Source of the DNA: Bacillus sp. BGMRC 2118
GTDB taxonomy: Bacteria; Bacillota; Bacilli; Bacillales; SA4
Length of the DNA stretch: 64,000 bases
Assembly: GCA_008364785.1 (NCBI GenBank)
Contig: VTTJ01000002.1
Span: 248,001-312,000 of the forward strand
Direction of reading: 5' to 3'
Numbering within the stretch: position 1 is the first letter of the stretch; the number at the start of each line of letters is the position of its first letter. The position numbers were made by a program, and so were the translations under genes. Below, one piece after another: positions 50,016 through 58,831 of this stretch. Below the pieces are notes generated by a model that had not been told where the DNA came from, searched no databases, and was given only the letters and a program-made list of their open reading frames with translations.

Positions 50016-50675
50016 GTGATACAACTTATTTCCTTTTTGTTAACAGCAATTACTCTTAGTTTAATCATCTTTTTAGTACCACTTGGATTTACCCGTTTCG
50101 GAAAGGGAGTCATCATAATCAGTTCAATAGTACTAGCTGGTTTTGGTATGTTATCCAGTCAACTTCTTCCAATATGGCAAACTGTACTAGTGATGCTGCT
50201 ATTATGCATTTTAGTCACATACTTGCTGTTGAAAAATGGCAGTGGAAAAATGCTTCAGGAGATAAAAACACAAGCCGATAAACCTCTATATTTAGAACCA
50301 CAACTGGCAATGCAAGAGGTCGCAGTAACGGTTAATGAAATGGAAGAAGTAGAATTAGATAAGACACCATCCATAGCTGAGGAAGAAATGAACGAAATAG
50401 AAGACGATTTGATTGAAGAGATTATGGATGAAGAGTTTTTACAAACTAGAGTCGAAATTGAAACGATAGAAGATACAGAATTAGAAGAGGATACGATACC
50501 AGAAATCCCAGTTTACAAATCGTCAGTTGAAACTGAGGCTGATTTGGAACTTGATGAAATTGAACTGTATAACGAGCTTTATGAAATGGATCCGCGGCTA
50601 GATGATACGAATGATGAGGTCGAAATAGAAGAATTAACTTTTACCGAACAAAAATTAAACGGAGATCAAAAATAG
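50016..50675 (+). CDS. unrecognised membrane protein with acidic cytoplasmic-type tail
   Basis: 219 residues. Three transmembrane helices (about 3-24, 30-53, 55-76) are followed by a tail (about 85-219) extremely rich in Glu and Asp, for example EEEMNEIEDDLIEEIMDEEF. I take GTG 50016 behind GAGGTG; a TTG seven codons earlier is possible. It is 13 nt before the VanW-like gene, at the head of the pilus operon. I do not recognise the family. The tail may bind a basic partner, but this is a guess. Confidence 0.7.
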   Translation: MIQLISFLLTAITLSLIIFLVPLGFTRFGKGVIIISSIVLAGFGMLSSQLLPIWQTVLVMLLLCILVTYLLLKNGSGKMLQEIKTQADKPLYLEPQLAMQEVAVTVNEMEEVELDKTPSIAEEEMNEIEDDLIEEIMDEEFLQTRVEIETIEDTELEEDTIPEIPVYKSSVETEADLELDEIELYNELYEMDPRLDDTNDEVEIEELTFTEQKLNGDQK

Positions 50676-50688
50676 GAGGATAATACCG

Positions 50689-51972
50689 ATGGCCTCAAGC
50701 TTCATAAAAATTGTGAGTACCTTATTTATTGCAACAATCGTTTTATTTTCCGTTTCACAAGTAAGTGAAGCGGTGTACAATAGTACAAATCCTGATAAAC
50801 AGCCGTTTTCAGAAGGAACATTTGTAGGTTCACTAGATATCTCAGGAATGTCCAAGCAACAAGCGGTACAAGCTCTCTCAAGTGAAATTATTGCATGGGG
50901 TACCCAAAGTCCGATTGTTCTCTCTTATAATGATCAGACCAAACAACTGTCACAGGATACGTTTACATTTCTAATTGACCAAACGGTGGAAAGCGTGAAA
51001 GATGGCGTTGTTAACGAACTATCAGTAAGTGTCAAAGAGGAACAACTCGTAAGTGAAGTAACAGAGATGATCAAGCCTTTACCAATGGTTGCCATTAATA
51101 AAACAGATTTAGTTCAAGAGCTTGCTTCTCATGCATCCTTCTTATCACGTGATGTGACACTTCCTCTAATGGAATTTATTTCACAAGAAGCAGTCACTCA
51201 AGAGGTAATCTCAGAAACAACAATAGCGAAGATTCCATCAACGATAATGGCGGATCATACACAGCTATGGTCAACAATTGTGATTCCGGCAAAAAGTGAA
51301 TTCTCTTTACAAGAGTTTCTAAAAGATAAGAATATAACGGATGAAGCTTCTCAAGTTTTAGCTAGTGCTATCTATCAATCAGTGCTTCCTACAAACTTTG
51401 AAATTGTCGAAAGACACCAAGGTACATCATTACCGTCTTATATTGAATTAGGGTATGAAGCATCTGTGTCAGAAACGTTAGACTTCATTGTATATAACCC
51501 AAATCCGACAAACTATGAAATACACTTTGAACACTCCAATCAATCATTGAAAACAATTTTGAAGGGCTTACCTTTTTCCTATGAATACAAAATAGAGGTA
51601 AAAGATACAGCTACTTTAAAACCAAAAACACTCGTACAATGGGATGCGAAACTGCCAATTGGGATTATACGAATTCCAGATCAAGGTAAAGATGGGGTAA
51701 CAGCAACTGTTGTAAAAACAAAACGTACTTCATCTGGTGAGGTGCTTGATGAGACGATCATCTCTCAAGAGTATTATCCACCGTCACCGAAAATTGAGAT
51801 TCATAGTTTACGAGCAAAAACAGAAAATAGTACAGATACAGATACTACCGATACACAATCAGACAATAATACTGAACAATCAGATACTGATGAAGAGACT
51901 GAACAAACGGAAACAAATGAAAAAGGAACAACCGATACAACTACGACCGAAGAAGAAGTAATCGAAAAATAA
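50689..51972 (+). CDS. VanW-like pilus-locus protein
   Basis: 427 residues. A signal-anchor helix (about 5-25) is followed by GTFVGSLDISGMSKQQAVQALSS-type peptidoglycan-binding-like repeats (about 40-130). A VanW-type core lies at about 215-300, with a degenerate FSL motif and the conserved YEASVSETLDFIVYNPNP segment. A beta domain follows, with a Thr/Asp/Glu-rich low-complexity C-terminus (about 380-427). AGGAGG precedes the ATG. VanW-type proteins are commonly found with Gram-positive pilus genes; a wall-penetration or anchoring role is inferred. Confidence 0.65.
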   Translation: MASSFIKIVSTLFIATIVLFSVSQVSEAVYNSTNPDKQPFSEGTFVGSLDISGMSKQQAVQALSSEIIAWGTQSPIVLSYNDQTKQLSQDTFTFLIDQTVESVKDGVVNELSVSVKEEQLVSEVTEMIKPLPMVAINKTDLVQELASHASFLSRDVTLPLMEFISQEAVTQEVISETTIAKIPSTIMADHTQLWSTIVIPAKSEFSLQEFLKDKNITDEASQVLASAIYQSVLPTNFEIVERHQGTSLPSYIELGYEASVSETLDFIVYNPNPTNYEIHFEHSNQSLKTILKGLPFSYEYKIEVKDTATLKPKTLVQWDAKLPIGIIRIPDQGKDGVTATVVKTKRTSSGEVLDETIISQEYYPPSPKIEIHSLRAKTENSTDTDTTDTQSDNNTEQSDTDEETEQTETNEKGTTDTTTTEEEVIEK

Positions 51973-51994
51973 TGGACCAAAAGAAGGGATTCTC

Positions 51995-53656
51995 ATGAAA
52001 ACAACGCGTAAACGGTTAGGAGATTTACTTGTTGATGCTGGATTAATTACAGAAGAACAGTTAATGCAAACCCTAAAAGAAAAGAACGAAGGACAAAAGC
52101 TTGGAGATGCCCTTCTTCAACAAGGTTATGTGACGGAAACACAGCTAATTGAAGTACTTGAGTTCCAGCTCGGTATTCCTCATGTCAGTTTGTATCGGTA
52201 TCCGTTTGATCCGAAACTGAAAAACCTTGTTCCTAAAGATTTAGCAAAAAGACAACACATTATGCCTTTGAAAAAAGAGGGAGATAAGCTATTTGTTGCC
52301 ATGGCTGATCCAATGGACTTCTACACAATTGATGACCTGCGTTTATCAACAGGCTTCCAAATTGAAACAGCCATTTCATCAAAGGACGATATTTTACGAG
52401 CTATTAACAAATATTACGATCTGGATGAAGGCTTAGAGGAAATGTTGACAGACATTTCTACTATGCAGGATGTTGAAGTAGAGGAAATCAAAGACCAAGA
52501 CTCACCAATTGTAAGGCTTGTAAATCAAATTATGCAAAATGCGGTTCAATTAAAAGCGAGTGATATTCACATAGACCCTCATGAAACAAAAGTAATCGTT
52601 CGTTACCGTGTAGACGGAATACTTCGAACAGAACGTACATTACCGAAACATATGCAAAGTGTATTGTTAGCCAGAATTAAAATTATGGGTAATCTTGATA
52701 TTACAGAGCACCGTGTTCCACAGGATGGACGAATTAAAATGAACTTAGATTTTCATCCAATTGATATTCGTGTTTCTACCCTGCCAACGGTTTACGGTGA
52801 AAAAGTCGTAATGCGTATTTTGGACATGAGCAGTGCCTTAAACGATATTGAGAAGCTTGGCTTTAATAAGCTCAATTATAAGCGATTTTCCCAAATGATT
52901 GAAAAACCAACTGGAATTGTACTGATCACAGGTCCAACAGGTTCGGGTAAATCATCTACGCTATATGCGGCGTTAAACAAAAGAAACTCTGAAGAAGTGA
53001 ACATTATAACGATTGAAGATCCGGTGGAGTATCAATTAGAGGGAATTAACCAAATTCAAGTGAACAGTAATATCGGAATGACATTTGCAGCAGGTCTTCG
53101 TGCTGTGCTTCGTCAAGATCCTAACATTATTATGGTAGGGGAAATTCGTGATAAAGAAACAGCCGAAGTTGCGATTCGTGCTTCCTTAACAGGACATCTA
53201 GTATTAAGTACACTGCATACAAATGACTCGATTGGTACGATTACACGTCTAATTGATATGGGTGTTGAACCGTTTTTAGTTGCTTCTTCCTTATCTGGAA
53301 TTGTATCTCAACGACTTGTGAGAAAAGTTTGTAGAGACTGCAGTAGAGTAGAAGAACCGAGTAAGCGAGAAGTAGAGATTTTCCAAAAACGCGGTCTTGC
53401 TATTGAAAAGATTGTCCGAGGTAAAGGATGCCCGACATGTAATATGACAGGATATAAAGGTCGTTTGGCAATTCATGAAGTGTTAATGATTAACGATGAA
53501 ATGAGAAAGATGATTATGGATGGAGAATCATTGTCCGTTTTACGCGATGTAGCGTTGAAAAACAAAACCATTTTCCTCATTGATGATGGGTTATTAAAGG
53601 TCAAACAAGGTTTAACAACAACCGAAGAAATCTTACGAGTTGTACTACCAGAGTAG
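51995..53656 (+). CDS. pilB: type IV pilus extension ATPase PilB with MshEN domain
   Basis: 553 residues, the hexameric motor that powers pilin polymerisation. The N-terminal domain carries two tandem 24-residue MshEN-type patterns at R7-K30 (RLGDLLVDAGLITEEQL) and K35-Q58 (KLGDALLQQGYVTETQL), the c-di-GMP-binding fold. The ATPase domain has Walker A GPTGSGKSS near residue 312, an Asp box (IEDPVEYQ), Walker B (IMVGEIRD) and a His box (GHLVLSTLHT). A CxxC...CxxC zinc pair is near 445-480. AAGAAGGG precedes the ATG; followed by pilT at 8 nt. Confidence 0.95.
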   Translation: MKTTRKRLGDLLVDAGLITEEQLMQTLKEKNEGQKLGDALLQQGYVTETQLIEVLEFQLGIPHVSLYRYPFDPKLKNLVPKDLAKRQHIMPLKKEGDKLFVAMADPMDFYTIDDLRLSTGFQIETAISSKDDILRAINKYYDLDEGLEEMLTDISTMQDVEVEEIKDQDSPIVRLVNQIMQNAVQLKASDIHIDPHETKVIVRYRVDGILRTERTLPKHMQSVLLARIKIMGNLDITEHRVPQDGRIKMNLDFHPIDIRVSTLPTVYGEKVVMRILDMSSALNDIEKLGFNKLNYKRFSQMIEKPTGIVLITGPTGSGKSSTLYAALNKRNSEEVNIITIEDPVEYQLEGINQIQVNSNIGMTFAAGLRAVLRQDPNIIMVGEIRDKETAEVAIRASLTGHLVLSTLHTNDSIGTITRLIDMGVEPFLVASSLSGIVSQRLVRKVCRDCSRVEEPSKREVEIFQKRGLAIEKIVRGKGCPTCNMTGYKGRLAIHEVLMINDEMRKMIMDGESLSVLRDVALKNKTIFLIDDGLLKVKQGLTTTEEILRVVLPE

Positions 53657-53664
53657 GTGAGAAA

Positions 53665-54711
53665 ATGAAAGATCGAATTGAACATATATTAAGAGCGGCA
53701 TTTGAACTAAAAGCTTCTGATATTCATCTGACCGTGGGTGTACAGCCGATTATGAGAATTCACGGTGAACTAAAGAAATATGGGAAAGACGTATTGAAGC
53801 CTGAAGACACAGAACAAATGGCAAAAGAGATCATCCCTGATGCGACATGGGAAACCTTTCTCGAAAAAGGAGAGCTTGATTTCTCTTATGGAATCCCAGG
53901 TGTTTCCAGGTTTAGAATTAATGCATACAAACAACGTGCGTGTATTGCCATGGCAATACGGATTGTGCCAACAACGATTCCTACATTAGAGGATTTGGAG
54001 ATGCCTGATACGCTTAGAAAGGTTGCGTCAAAGCCACAAGGTCTAGTACTTGTAACAGGTCCAACAGGTAGCGGGAAATCGACAACACTTGCGGCAATGA
54101 TTAATTACTTAAATCAAACAACCCGAAAACATATTATTACGCTAGAAGATCCGATTGAGTATCTTCATAAGCATGGAAATTGCATCATTGACCAACGTGA
54201 AATCGGGTTTGATACACAAAATTTCGCGAATGGATTACGTGCATCATTACGACAAGATCCAGACGTTATCTTAGTTGGAGAGCTTCGTGATTTAGAAACA
54301 ATTCACACAGCGATTACTGCTGCAGAAACCGGTCACTTAGTGTTTGGTACTCTTCATACATCAAGTGCTCCATCAACAATTGACCGTATTATCGATGTGT
54401 TCCCGGCAGCACAGCAGCCACAAATTCGAATTCAACTAGCGTCTGTTTTAGTATCAATTATTTCGCAACGATTGTTTCCGAAAAAAGATGGAACAGGTCG
54501 TGTCGCAGCAACAGAAATATTGGTGAACAATGCCGCGATTGCGAATTTAATTCGAAACGAAAAGATCCATCAAATAAAAAGCGTGCTTCAAACAAGTAAA
54601 TCTGCTGGTATGCACACATTAGAAACAAGTGTGAAGGAGTTTGTACAAGCCGGTATTATTACGAATGAAGTCGCAGAACATCACCTACAGGAGTATGAGG
54701 CCAATGCCTAG
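53665..54711 (+). CDS. pilT: type IV pilus retraction ATPase PilT
   Basis: 348 residues, the motor that depolymerises the pilus for twitching and uptake. It has the N-terminal PAS-like domain (ASDIHLTVGVQPIMRIHGEL), Walker A GPTGSGKST near residue 130, Asp box LEDPIEY, Walker B VILVGELRD, His box and the PilT-specific AIANLIRNEKIHQI segment (consensus AIRNLIRE) near 290. The last bases overlap the pilC start by 8 nt. Presence of PilT separates this system from the comG-type pseudopilus, which lacks a retraction ATPase. Confidence 0.95.
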   Translation: MKDRIEHILRAAFELKASDIHLTVGVQPIMRIHGELKKYGKDVLKPEDTEQMAKEIIPDATWETFLEKGELDFSYGIPGVSRFRINAYKQRACIAMAIRIVPTTIPTLEDLEMPDTLRKVASKPQGLVLVTGPTGSGKSTTLAAMINYLNQTTRKHIITLEDPIEYLHKHGNCIIDQREIGFDTQNFANGLRASLRQDPDVILVGELRDLETIHTAITAAETGHLVFGTLHTSSAPSTIDRIIDVFPAAQQPQIRIQLASVLVSIISQRLFPKKDGTGRVAATEILVNNAAIANLIRNEKIHQIKSVLQTSKSAGMHTLETSVKEFVQAGIITNEVAEHHLQEYEANA

Positions 54712-55912
54712 GTATAAATATGAAGGACGTTCAGCTAAAGGAAAAGTGGATGGTATTATTACAAGTCCCTCTAAACGAGAAGCATTAGTACAGCTTCGTG
54801 AACAAGGCATCCGTATTTTTGAGGTTGTGGAAATACAAGAAACACTGCTTACAAAAGAATTAACATTTGGAAATCCTGTAAAACTAGAGCATTTCGTTAT
54901 CTACTTGCGACAGTTTGGTACGTTACTAAAAGCAGGGATATCCGTAGTGGATGCAACAAAAATTCTAAGTCAACAAACGGCGAGCAAGCATTTGAAACGA
55001 ACACTGTTGGATGTAGAGGAAGATTTACGTTCCGGTGTGGCGCTTTCTCAAGCAGCAGCGAAGCATAAAAAAGTATTTACACCGATGTTCATCAATATGG
55101 TACGAGCCGGAGAGGCGAGTGGTAATTTAGATGAGACATTAGAACGATTAGCAGACCATTATGAAAAGCAGCATTACACAAAGCAAAAAATTGTATCAGC
55201 TCTTGCCTATCCGATTGTAGTAGCCGTCATTGCAGTTGCGGTTGTGATCTTTCTATTAGTACAAGTTGTTCCAACGTTTGTGGGAATGTTCGAAGGCTTT
55301 AATGCAGAGCTCCCATTAATTACACAACTAGTATTAAATGCCAGTGATTTCATGCAGAAATTTTGGTGGTTATTTATTATATTAGCGATTGTTGTGTATT
55401 TTGCTTTCATAGGGCTAAAGCAGCAAAAATCAACACGCTACTATTTACATTATATTCAATTGAAAATCCCGATTTTTGGACCCATGTTTCAAAAAGCAGC
55501 AATTGCGAGAATGACGAGAACATTAAGCTCTCTATTTTCAAGTTCTGTTCCGATCCTACAAGCCATTTCGATTGTTGAAAACGTTGTAGAAAATGAAGTG
55601 TTGGCAAAAGTGCTAAATGAGTCTAAAGACTCATTAGAACGTGGTGTTTCACTAACAGAGCCAATGAAAAAGCACTGGGCATTTCCACCTCTTGTTACAC
55701 AGATGATTGCGATTGGGGAAGAGACAGGTTCGCTAGATGCAATGCTAGGAAAAGTAGCTGATTTCTATGAAAAAGAAGTAGAAAGCACAACAGATCGTTT
55801 AAAATCGCTAATTGAACCGTTAATGATAGTGTTTCTAGCAGGAATTGTCGGAACAATTGTAACAGCCATCATTGTTCCGATGTTCGACATATTTAACAAA
55901 ATTAACTATTAA
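54704..55912 (+). CDS. pilC: type IV pilus inner-membrane platform protein PilC
   Basis: 402 residues. The start is ATG 54704 (PRYKYEGRSAKGKVDG); an ATG three codons upstream is possible. Two T2SSF domains (about 65-185 and 265-390) each contain the family patterns, such as RAGEASGNLDETLERLADHY and IGEETGSLDAMLGKVADFYE. Transmembrane helices are near 165-190, 215-235 and 370-395. It is the platform on which PilB and PilT act. It overlaps pilT, so translation is coupled. Confidence 0.94.
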   Translation: MPRYKYEGRSAKGKVDGIITSPSKREALVQLREQGIRIFEVVEIQETLLTKELTFGNPVKLEHFVIYLRQFGTLLKAGISVVDATKILSQQTASKHLKRTLLDVEEDLRSGVALSQAAAKHKKVFTPMFINMVRAGEASGNLDETLERLADHYEKQHYTKQKIVSALAYPIVVAVIAVAVVIFLLVQVVPTFVGMFEGFNAELPLITQLVLNASDFMQKFWWLFIILAIVVYFAFIGLKQQKSTRYYLHYIQLKIPIFGPMFQKAAIARMTRTLSSLFSSSVPILQAISIVENVVENEVLAKVLNESKDSLERGVSLTEPMKKHWAFPPLVTQMIAIGEETGSLDAMLGKVADFYEKEVESTTDRLKSLIEPLMIVFLAGIVGTIVTAIIVPMFDIFNKINY

Positions 55913-55933
55913 ATCCTTAAAAAAATAGTATTT

Positions 55934-55957
55934 TTGACAACATTTTTATTGTATAAT
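55934..55957 (+). promoter_or_regulatory. possible pilA promoter elements (odd spacing)
   Basis: TTGACA and TATAAT are both consensus but separated by only 12 bp, too close for normal sigma-A use. TATAAT may function with a different upstream element. Confidence 0.3.
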
Positions 55958-56041
55958 AGGGTCCATAGACCTAGAAAACTTGGAAAGTAGATTTCTAGTA
56001 AACTATCAAAAATTTTAGAACGATAAAAGGAGAGAAAAAGG

Positions 56042-56449
56042 ATGTTACGTAACGTACGTAAAATGTTTAAAGATCAAAAAGGTTTAACACTTATCGAATT
56101 ACTAGCAGTAGTTGTTATTTTAGGAATTATTGCTGCGATTGCAGTACCTGCGATTGGAAATATCATTGATAATACTCGTGAAGATGCAGTGATTGCAGAA
56201 GGAATACAAATTATTAACGGAGCAAAAATAGCTTATGCTTCTCAAGTAGGTACAGCTGCAGATGGAACAACAACTATTACAGCAGCACAATTAGCAGATT
56301 TTGTTGATAATGTTTCTGAAGATACTGAATATACTGTAACTGTTACTAATGGAGTATTCACACTAGTTGATCATATTTCTGCAGATTTTGTAACCAATGC
56401 ACAGAACAATACTACAGTCACTGAACAAGAACTAATTGCTGGACAATAG
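56042..56449 (+). CDS. pilA: major type IV pilin (prepilin)
   Basis: 135 residues. The class III leader (residues 1-14, ending KMFKDQKG) is followed by mature LTLIELLAVVVILGIIAAIA with Glu5. The globular domain is small (mature protein about 121 aa), has no cysteines and is Thr/Asp/Ala rich. It has an AAGGAGAG ribosome site. It is preceded by a -10 sequence and followed by a GC hairpin, so it may be expressed above its neighbours. Likely the main fibre subunit. Confidence 0.9.
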   Translation: MLRNVRKMFKDQKGLTLIELLAVVVILGIIAAIAVPAIGNIIDNTREDAVIAEGIQIINGAKIAYASQVGTAADGTTTITAAQLADFVDNVSEDTEYTVTVTNGVFTLVDHISADFVTNAQNNTTVTEQELIAGQ

Positions 56450-56457
56450 TATAAGAA

Positions 56458-56483
56458 TAAGCCCCCACTCAGGGGGCTTTCCC
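56458..56483 (+). terminator. pilA terminator/attenuator
   Basis: AAGCCCCC/GGGGGCTT stem with a five-base loop and a short T tail (TTTCCC). Probably partial, letting some transcription reach the peptidase gene. Confidence 0.65.
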
Positions 56484-56503
56484 AATAAAAAGGATGATAA
56501 ATC

Positions 56504-57271
56504 ATGACACTATTCCTCTACACCTATATCTTCATAGTAGGCCTAGTCCTTGGCTCCTTTTACAACGTTGTTGGATTACGAGTCCCAAACAATGAATCGA
56601 TTGTAAAGCCGCGTTCTGCCTGCCCTCGCTGTCATTCAACACTCACTCCTCTTCAATTAATCCCCGTGTTTTCTTATTTGTTTCAAGGTGGTAAGTGTCG
56701 TACGTGTAAGACTACAATTTCTCCATTATATCCAATGATGGAGCTTGCAACTGGAGTGTTATTTGTAGCTGCACCACTTATTATGGGGTGGAGCTTGGAA
56801 CTTTTTGTTGCCTGGACGTTTATTTCACTGTTGGTGATCATCTTTGTTTCCGATATAAAATATATGATCATCCCTGACAAAGTGCTAATTGTGTTTGCGG
56901 TCTTGCTTTTAGCTGAGAGGCTTTTGTTATCTCCGTTAACGCCATGGTGGGATTCCTTGGTTGGAGCAACTGTTGGGATTGGAATGTTGATGTTCATTAT
57001 ATTAATTAGCAAAGGTGGCATGGGTGGTGGTGACATGAAGTTGTTTGGTGTCATTGGCATCGTGCTTGGTTGGAAGCTTGTGTTGCTTGCCTTTTTTCTA
57101 TCTACACTTATTGGTACATTGCTTGCGATGATTGGATTAGTGATAGGGAAAGTCAAACGAGGACAACCTTTCCCATTTGGTCCATCAATTGTGATTGGCT
57201 CATTGATTACGTATTTTTACGGTGAACATATGATTTCATGGTATATCAATTTTATAGTTAACGGATTTTAG
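56504..57271 (+). CDS. pilD: prepilin peptidase/N-methyltransferase (PilD/ComC)
   Basis: 255 residues, polytopic aspartyl protease that cleaves prepilin leaders after the Gly and methylates the new N-terminus. Zinc-type cysteines C40, C43, C65 and C68 are present. The catalytic Asp residues lie in FVSDIKYMIIPD and GGGDMKLFG. About seven transmembrane helices. It occupies the folC-spoIIB interval where B. subtilis has comC, so it may also process competence pseudopilins. Confidence 0.95.
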   Translation: MTLFLYTYIFIVGLVLGSFYNVVGLRVPNNESIVKPRSACPRCHSTLTPLQLIPVFSYLFQGGKCRTCKTTISPLYPMMELATGVLFVAAPLIMGWSLELFVAWTFISLLVIIFVSDIKYMIIPDKVLIVFAVLLLAERLLLSPLTPWWDSLVGATVGIGMLMFIILISKGGMGGGDMKLFGVIGIVLGWKLVLLAFFLSTLIGTLLAMIGLVIGKVKRGQPFPFGPSIVIGSLITYFYGEHMISWYINFIVNGF

Positions 57272-57292
57272 TTCGAGAGGAGGACAACCAAA

Positions 57293-58216
57293 ATGGTATT
57301 TTCATTACTCACTGGCTCAAGCAGGCCAATCAGCATCATCATCAAAGATCATGTTATTCGATTTGTTGAATTGAAAAGCACGACTCCTCTCGTTATTCAA
57401 CGCTCAGGAGAAAGAACATTACCAAACGGTTTGATTAAGGAAGGGAAAATCATCGACCGTGAAACGCTTGTGATGATTTTAGAAGAAGTCATCCAAGATT
57501 GGGGAATCAAAAACCGTAGAATTCAATTTATCGTGCCAGATTCCTATGTGGTCATCCGTAAAGTAGAAGTACCTCTTGATGTGATGGATGATGAAATTAG
57601 AGGGTATTTATATTATGAACTAGGCACTAGCATTCATCTTCCATTTGAAAATTCCGTTATTGATTATGCACTGATTGGAAAGAACGAAGAGAAAAAGTCG
57701 GTCATATTGTTTGCTTCCCCTGAAGAGGTTGTGACTGAATATACGGAATTATTTCAAGAAGTAAAGCTGAAGCCAGTTGTGGCTGATATTTCACCACTTA
57801 GCTTATACCGATTGTATTTCTTGAATGACCAATCCAGAAGTGATGAACGTTTATTGTTCGTACAGTTTGATGTTACTTCTGTTAATCTTAGTATTCTAGA
57901 AGATTATAAACCAATTTTTATGAGACATTTAGTTATGGAAGAGAGTGAAGTAGAGTCAAACGACTTAACATCACCATTACAGGATTATTACCGAGAAATT
58001 GAACGAGTGATGAGCTTCTATCAATTCTCGTTAAACAAAGGAAATCAACGTATTACGAAGGTGGTTGTTACGGGAGATCATCCAATGCTTCAGCAAATTG
58101 TGAAGGACATCTCATCACTTGTCGACCTTCCTGTTGAACCACTGCCAATACATGATTCAAGTGAATTATCAAACGGATTTCAGCTAGTTGTTGGACTAGC
58201 GTTAAAAGAGGTGTAA
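57293..58216 (+). CDS. pilM: type IV pilus assembly ATPase-fold protein PilM
   Basis: 307 residues, the actin-like (FtsA-type) cytoplasmic component that binds the PilN N-terminus. It starts SLLTGSSRPISIIIKDHVIR, has the VPLDVMDDEIRGYLYYELG segment near 95-115 typical of PilM, and ends with the second nucleotide-fold half. AGAGGAGG precedes the ATG. Its stop is 3 nt before pilN. Confidence 0.9.
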   Translation: MVFSLLTGSSRPISIIIKDHVIRFVELKSTTPLVIQRSGERTLPNGLIKEGKIIDRETLVMILEEVIQDWGIKNRRIQFIVPDSYVVIRKVEVPLDVMDDEIRGYLYYELGTSIHLPFENSVIDYALIGKNEEKKSVILFASPEEVVTEYTELFQEVKLKPVVADISPLSLYRLYFLNDQSRSDERLLFVQFDVTSVNLSILEDYKPIFMRHLVMEESEVESNDLTSPLQDYYREIERVMSFYQFSLNKGNQRITKVVVTGDHPMLQQIVKDISSLVDLPVEPLPIHDSSELSNGFQLVVGLALKEV

Positions 58217-58219
58217 CTC

Positions 58220-58831
58220 ATGCTGATCGATATTAACCTACTACCACGGAAAGAAGCAAAAAATATTGCAAGCATCGTGTTACTAGCATCATTACTAATT
58301 ATTGTGATCATCGCAGCCTCAGTTTATGTCATTCAGCAAAATGCAGTGAAGGAAGACATTGCGCAGCTTGAAACCACTCTGCAAGATAAGAAACTAAAGC
58401 GAGTAGAGTATGAGCAGCAACTGAAAAGCTTTGAAACATCTGAATCTGCTGTAAAGCTTAACTCAGCCATTGATTGGATGGAGGCGAGCTCCATTGATTC
58501 TGTTCCGATTTTAGAGCATTTAACGTCCTTATTACCTGAGAGAGGCTTTATTTTAATGTATCAATACAATGAAGATGGAAGTTTGCAGGTGTCTGTGCAA
58601 TTTGATACATCAAGAGAATCTGCTTATTACTTAAAAGAATTACGAGATTCTACTTACTTCCAGGATGCTAAAATTGTAAGCTTGCTTACAAATCAAATTG
58701 AAGAAGAGAATGAAGTGATTTCTACAGAAGAAAAAGTCGGAAATGATAAATACATTCCGCGTTATGTTGCGATTTATGACTTAACGTTAAATACAACTAC
58801 TTTGTTAGCTAACCAAAAGGGGGAGAACTAA
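58220..58831 (+). CDS. pilN: type IV pilus assembly protein PilN
   Basis: 203 residues. A short cytoplasmic LIDINLLPRKE motif (the PilM-binding INLLP signature) is followed by one transmembrane helix (about 17-39), a coiled coil and an extracellular ferredoxin-like domain. The stop overlaps the pilO ATG by one base. Confidence 0.92.
   Translation: MLIDINLLPRKEAKNIASIVLLASLLIIVIIAASVYVIQQNAVKEDIAQLETTLQDKKLKRVEYEQQLKSFETSESAVKLNSAIDWMEASSIDSVPILEHLTSLLPERGFILMYQYNEDGSLQVSVQFDTSRESAYYLKELRDSTYFQDAKIVSLLTNQIEEENEVISTEEKVGNDKYIPRYVAIYDLTLNTTTLLANQKGEN

Noticed and set aside
55934..55957. TTGACA/TATAAT before pilA as an ordinary sigma-A promoter
   Set aside because: The 12-bp spacer is far from the usual 16-18 bp. 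Kept only as a low-confidence element.
56683..57156. 157-residue minus-strand ORF over pilD
   Set aside because: The plus-strand peptidase has all catalytic residues; the reverse ORF has no recognisable features.
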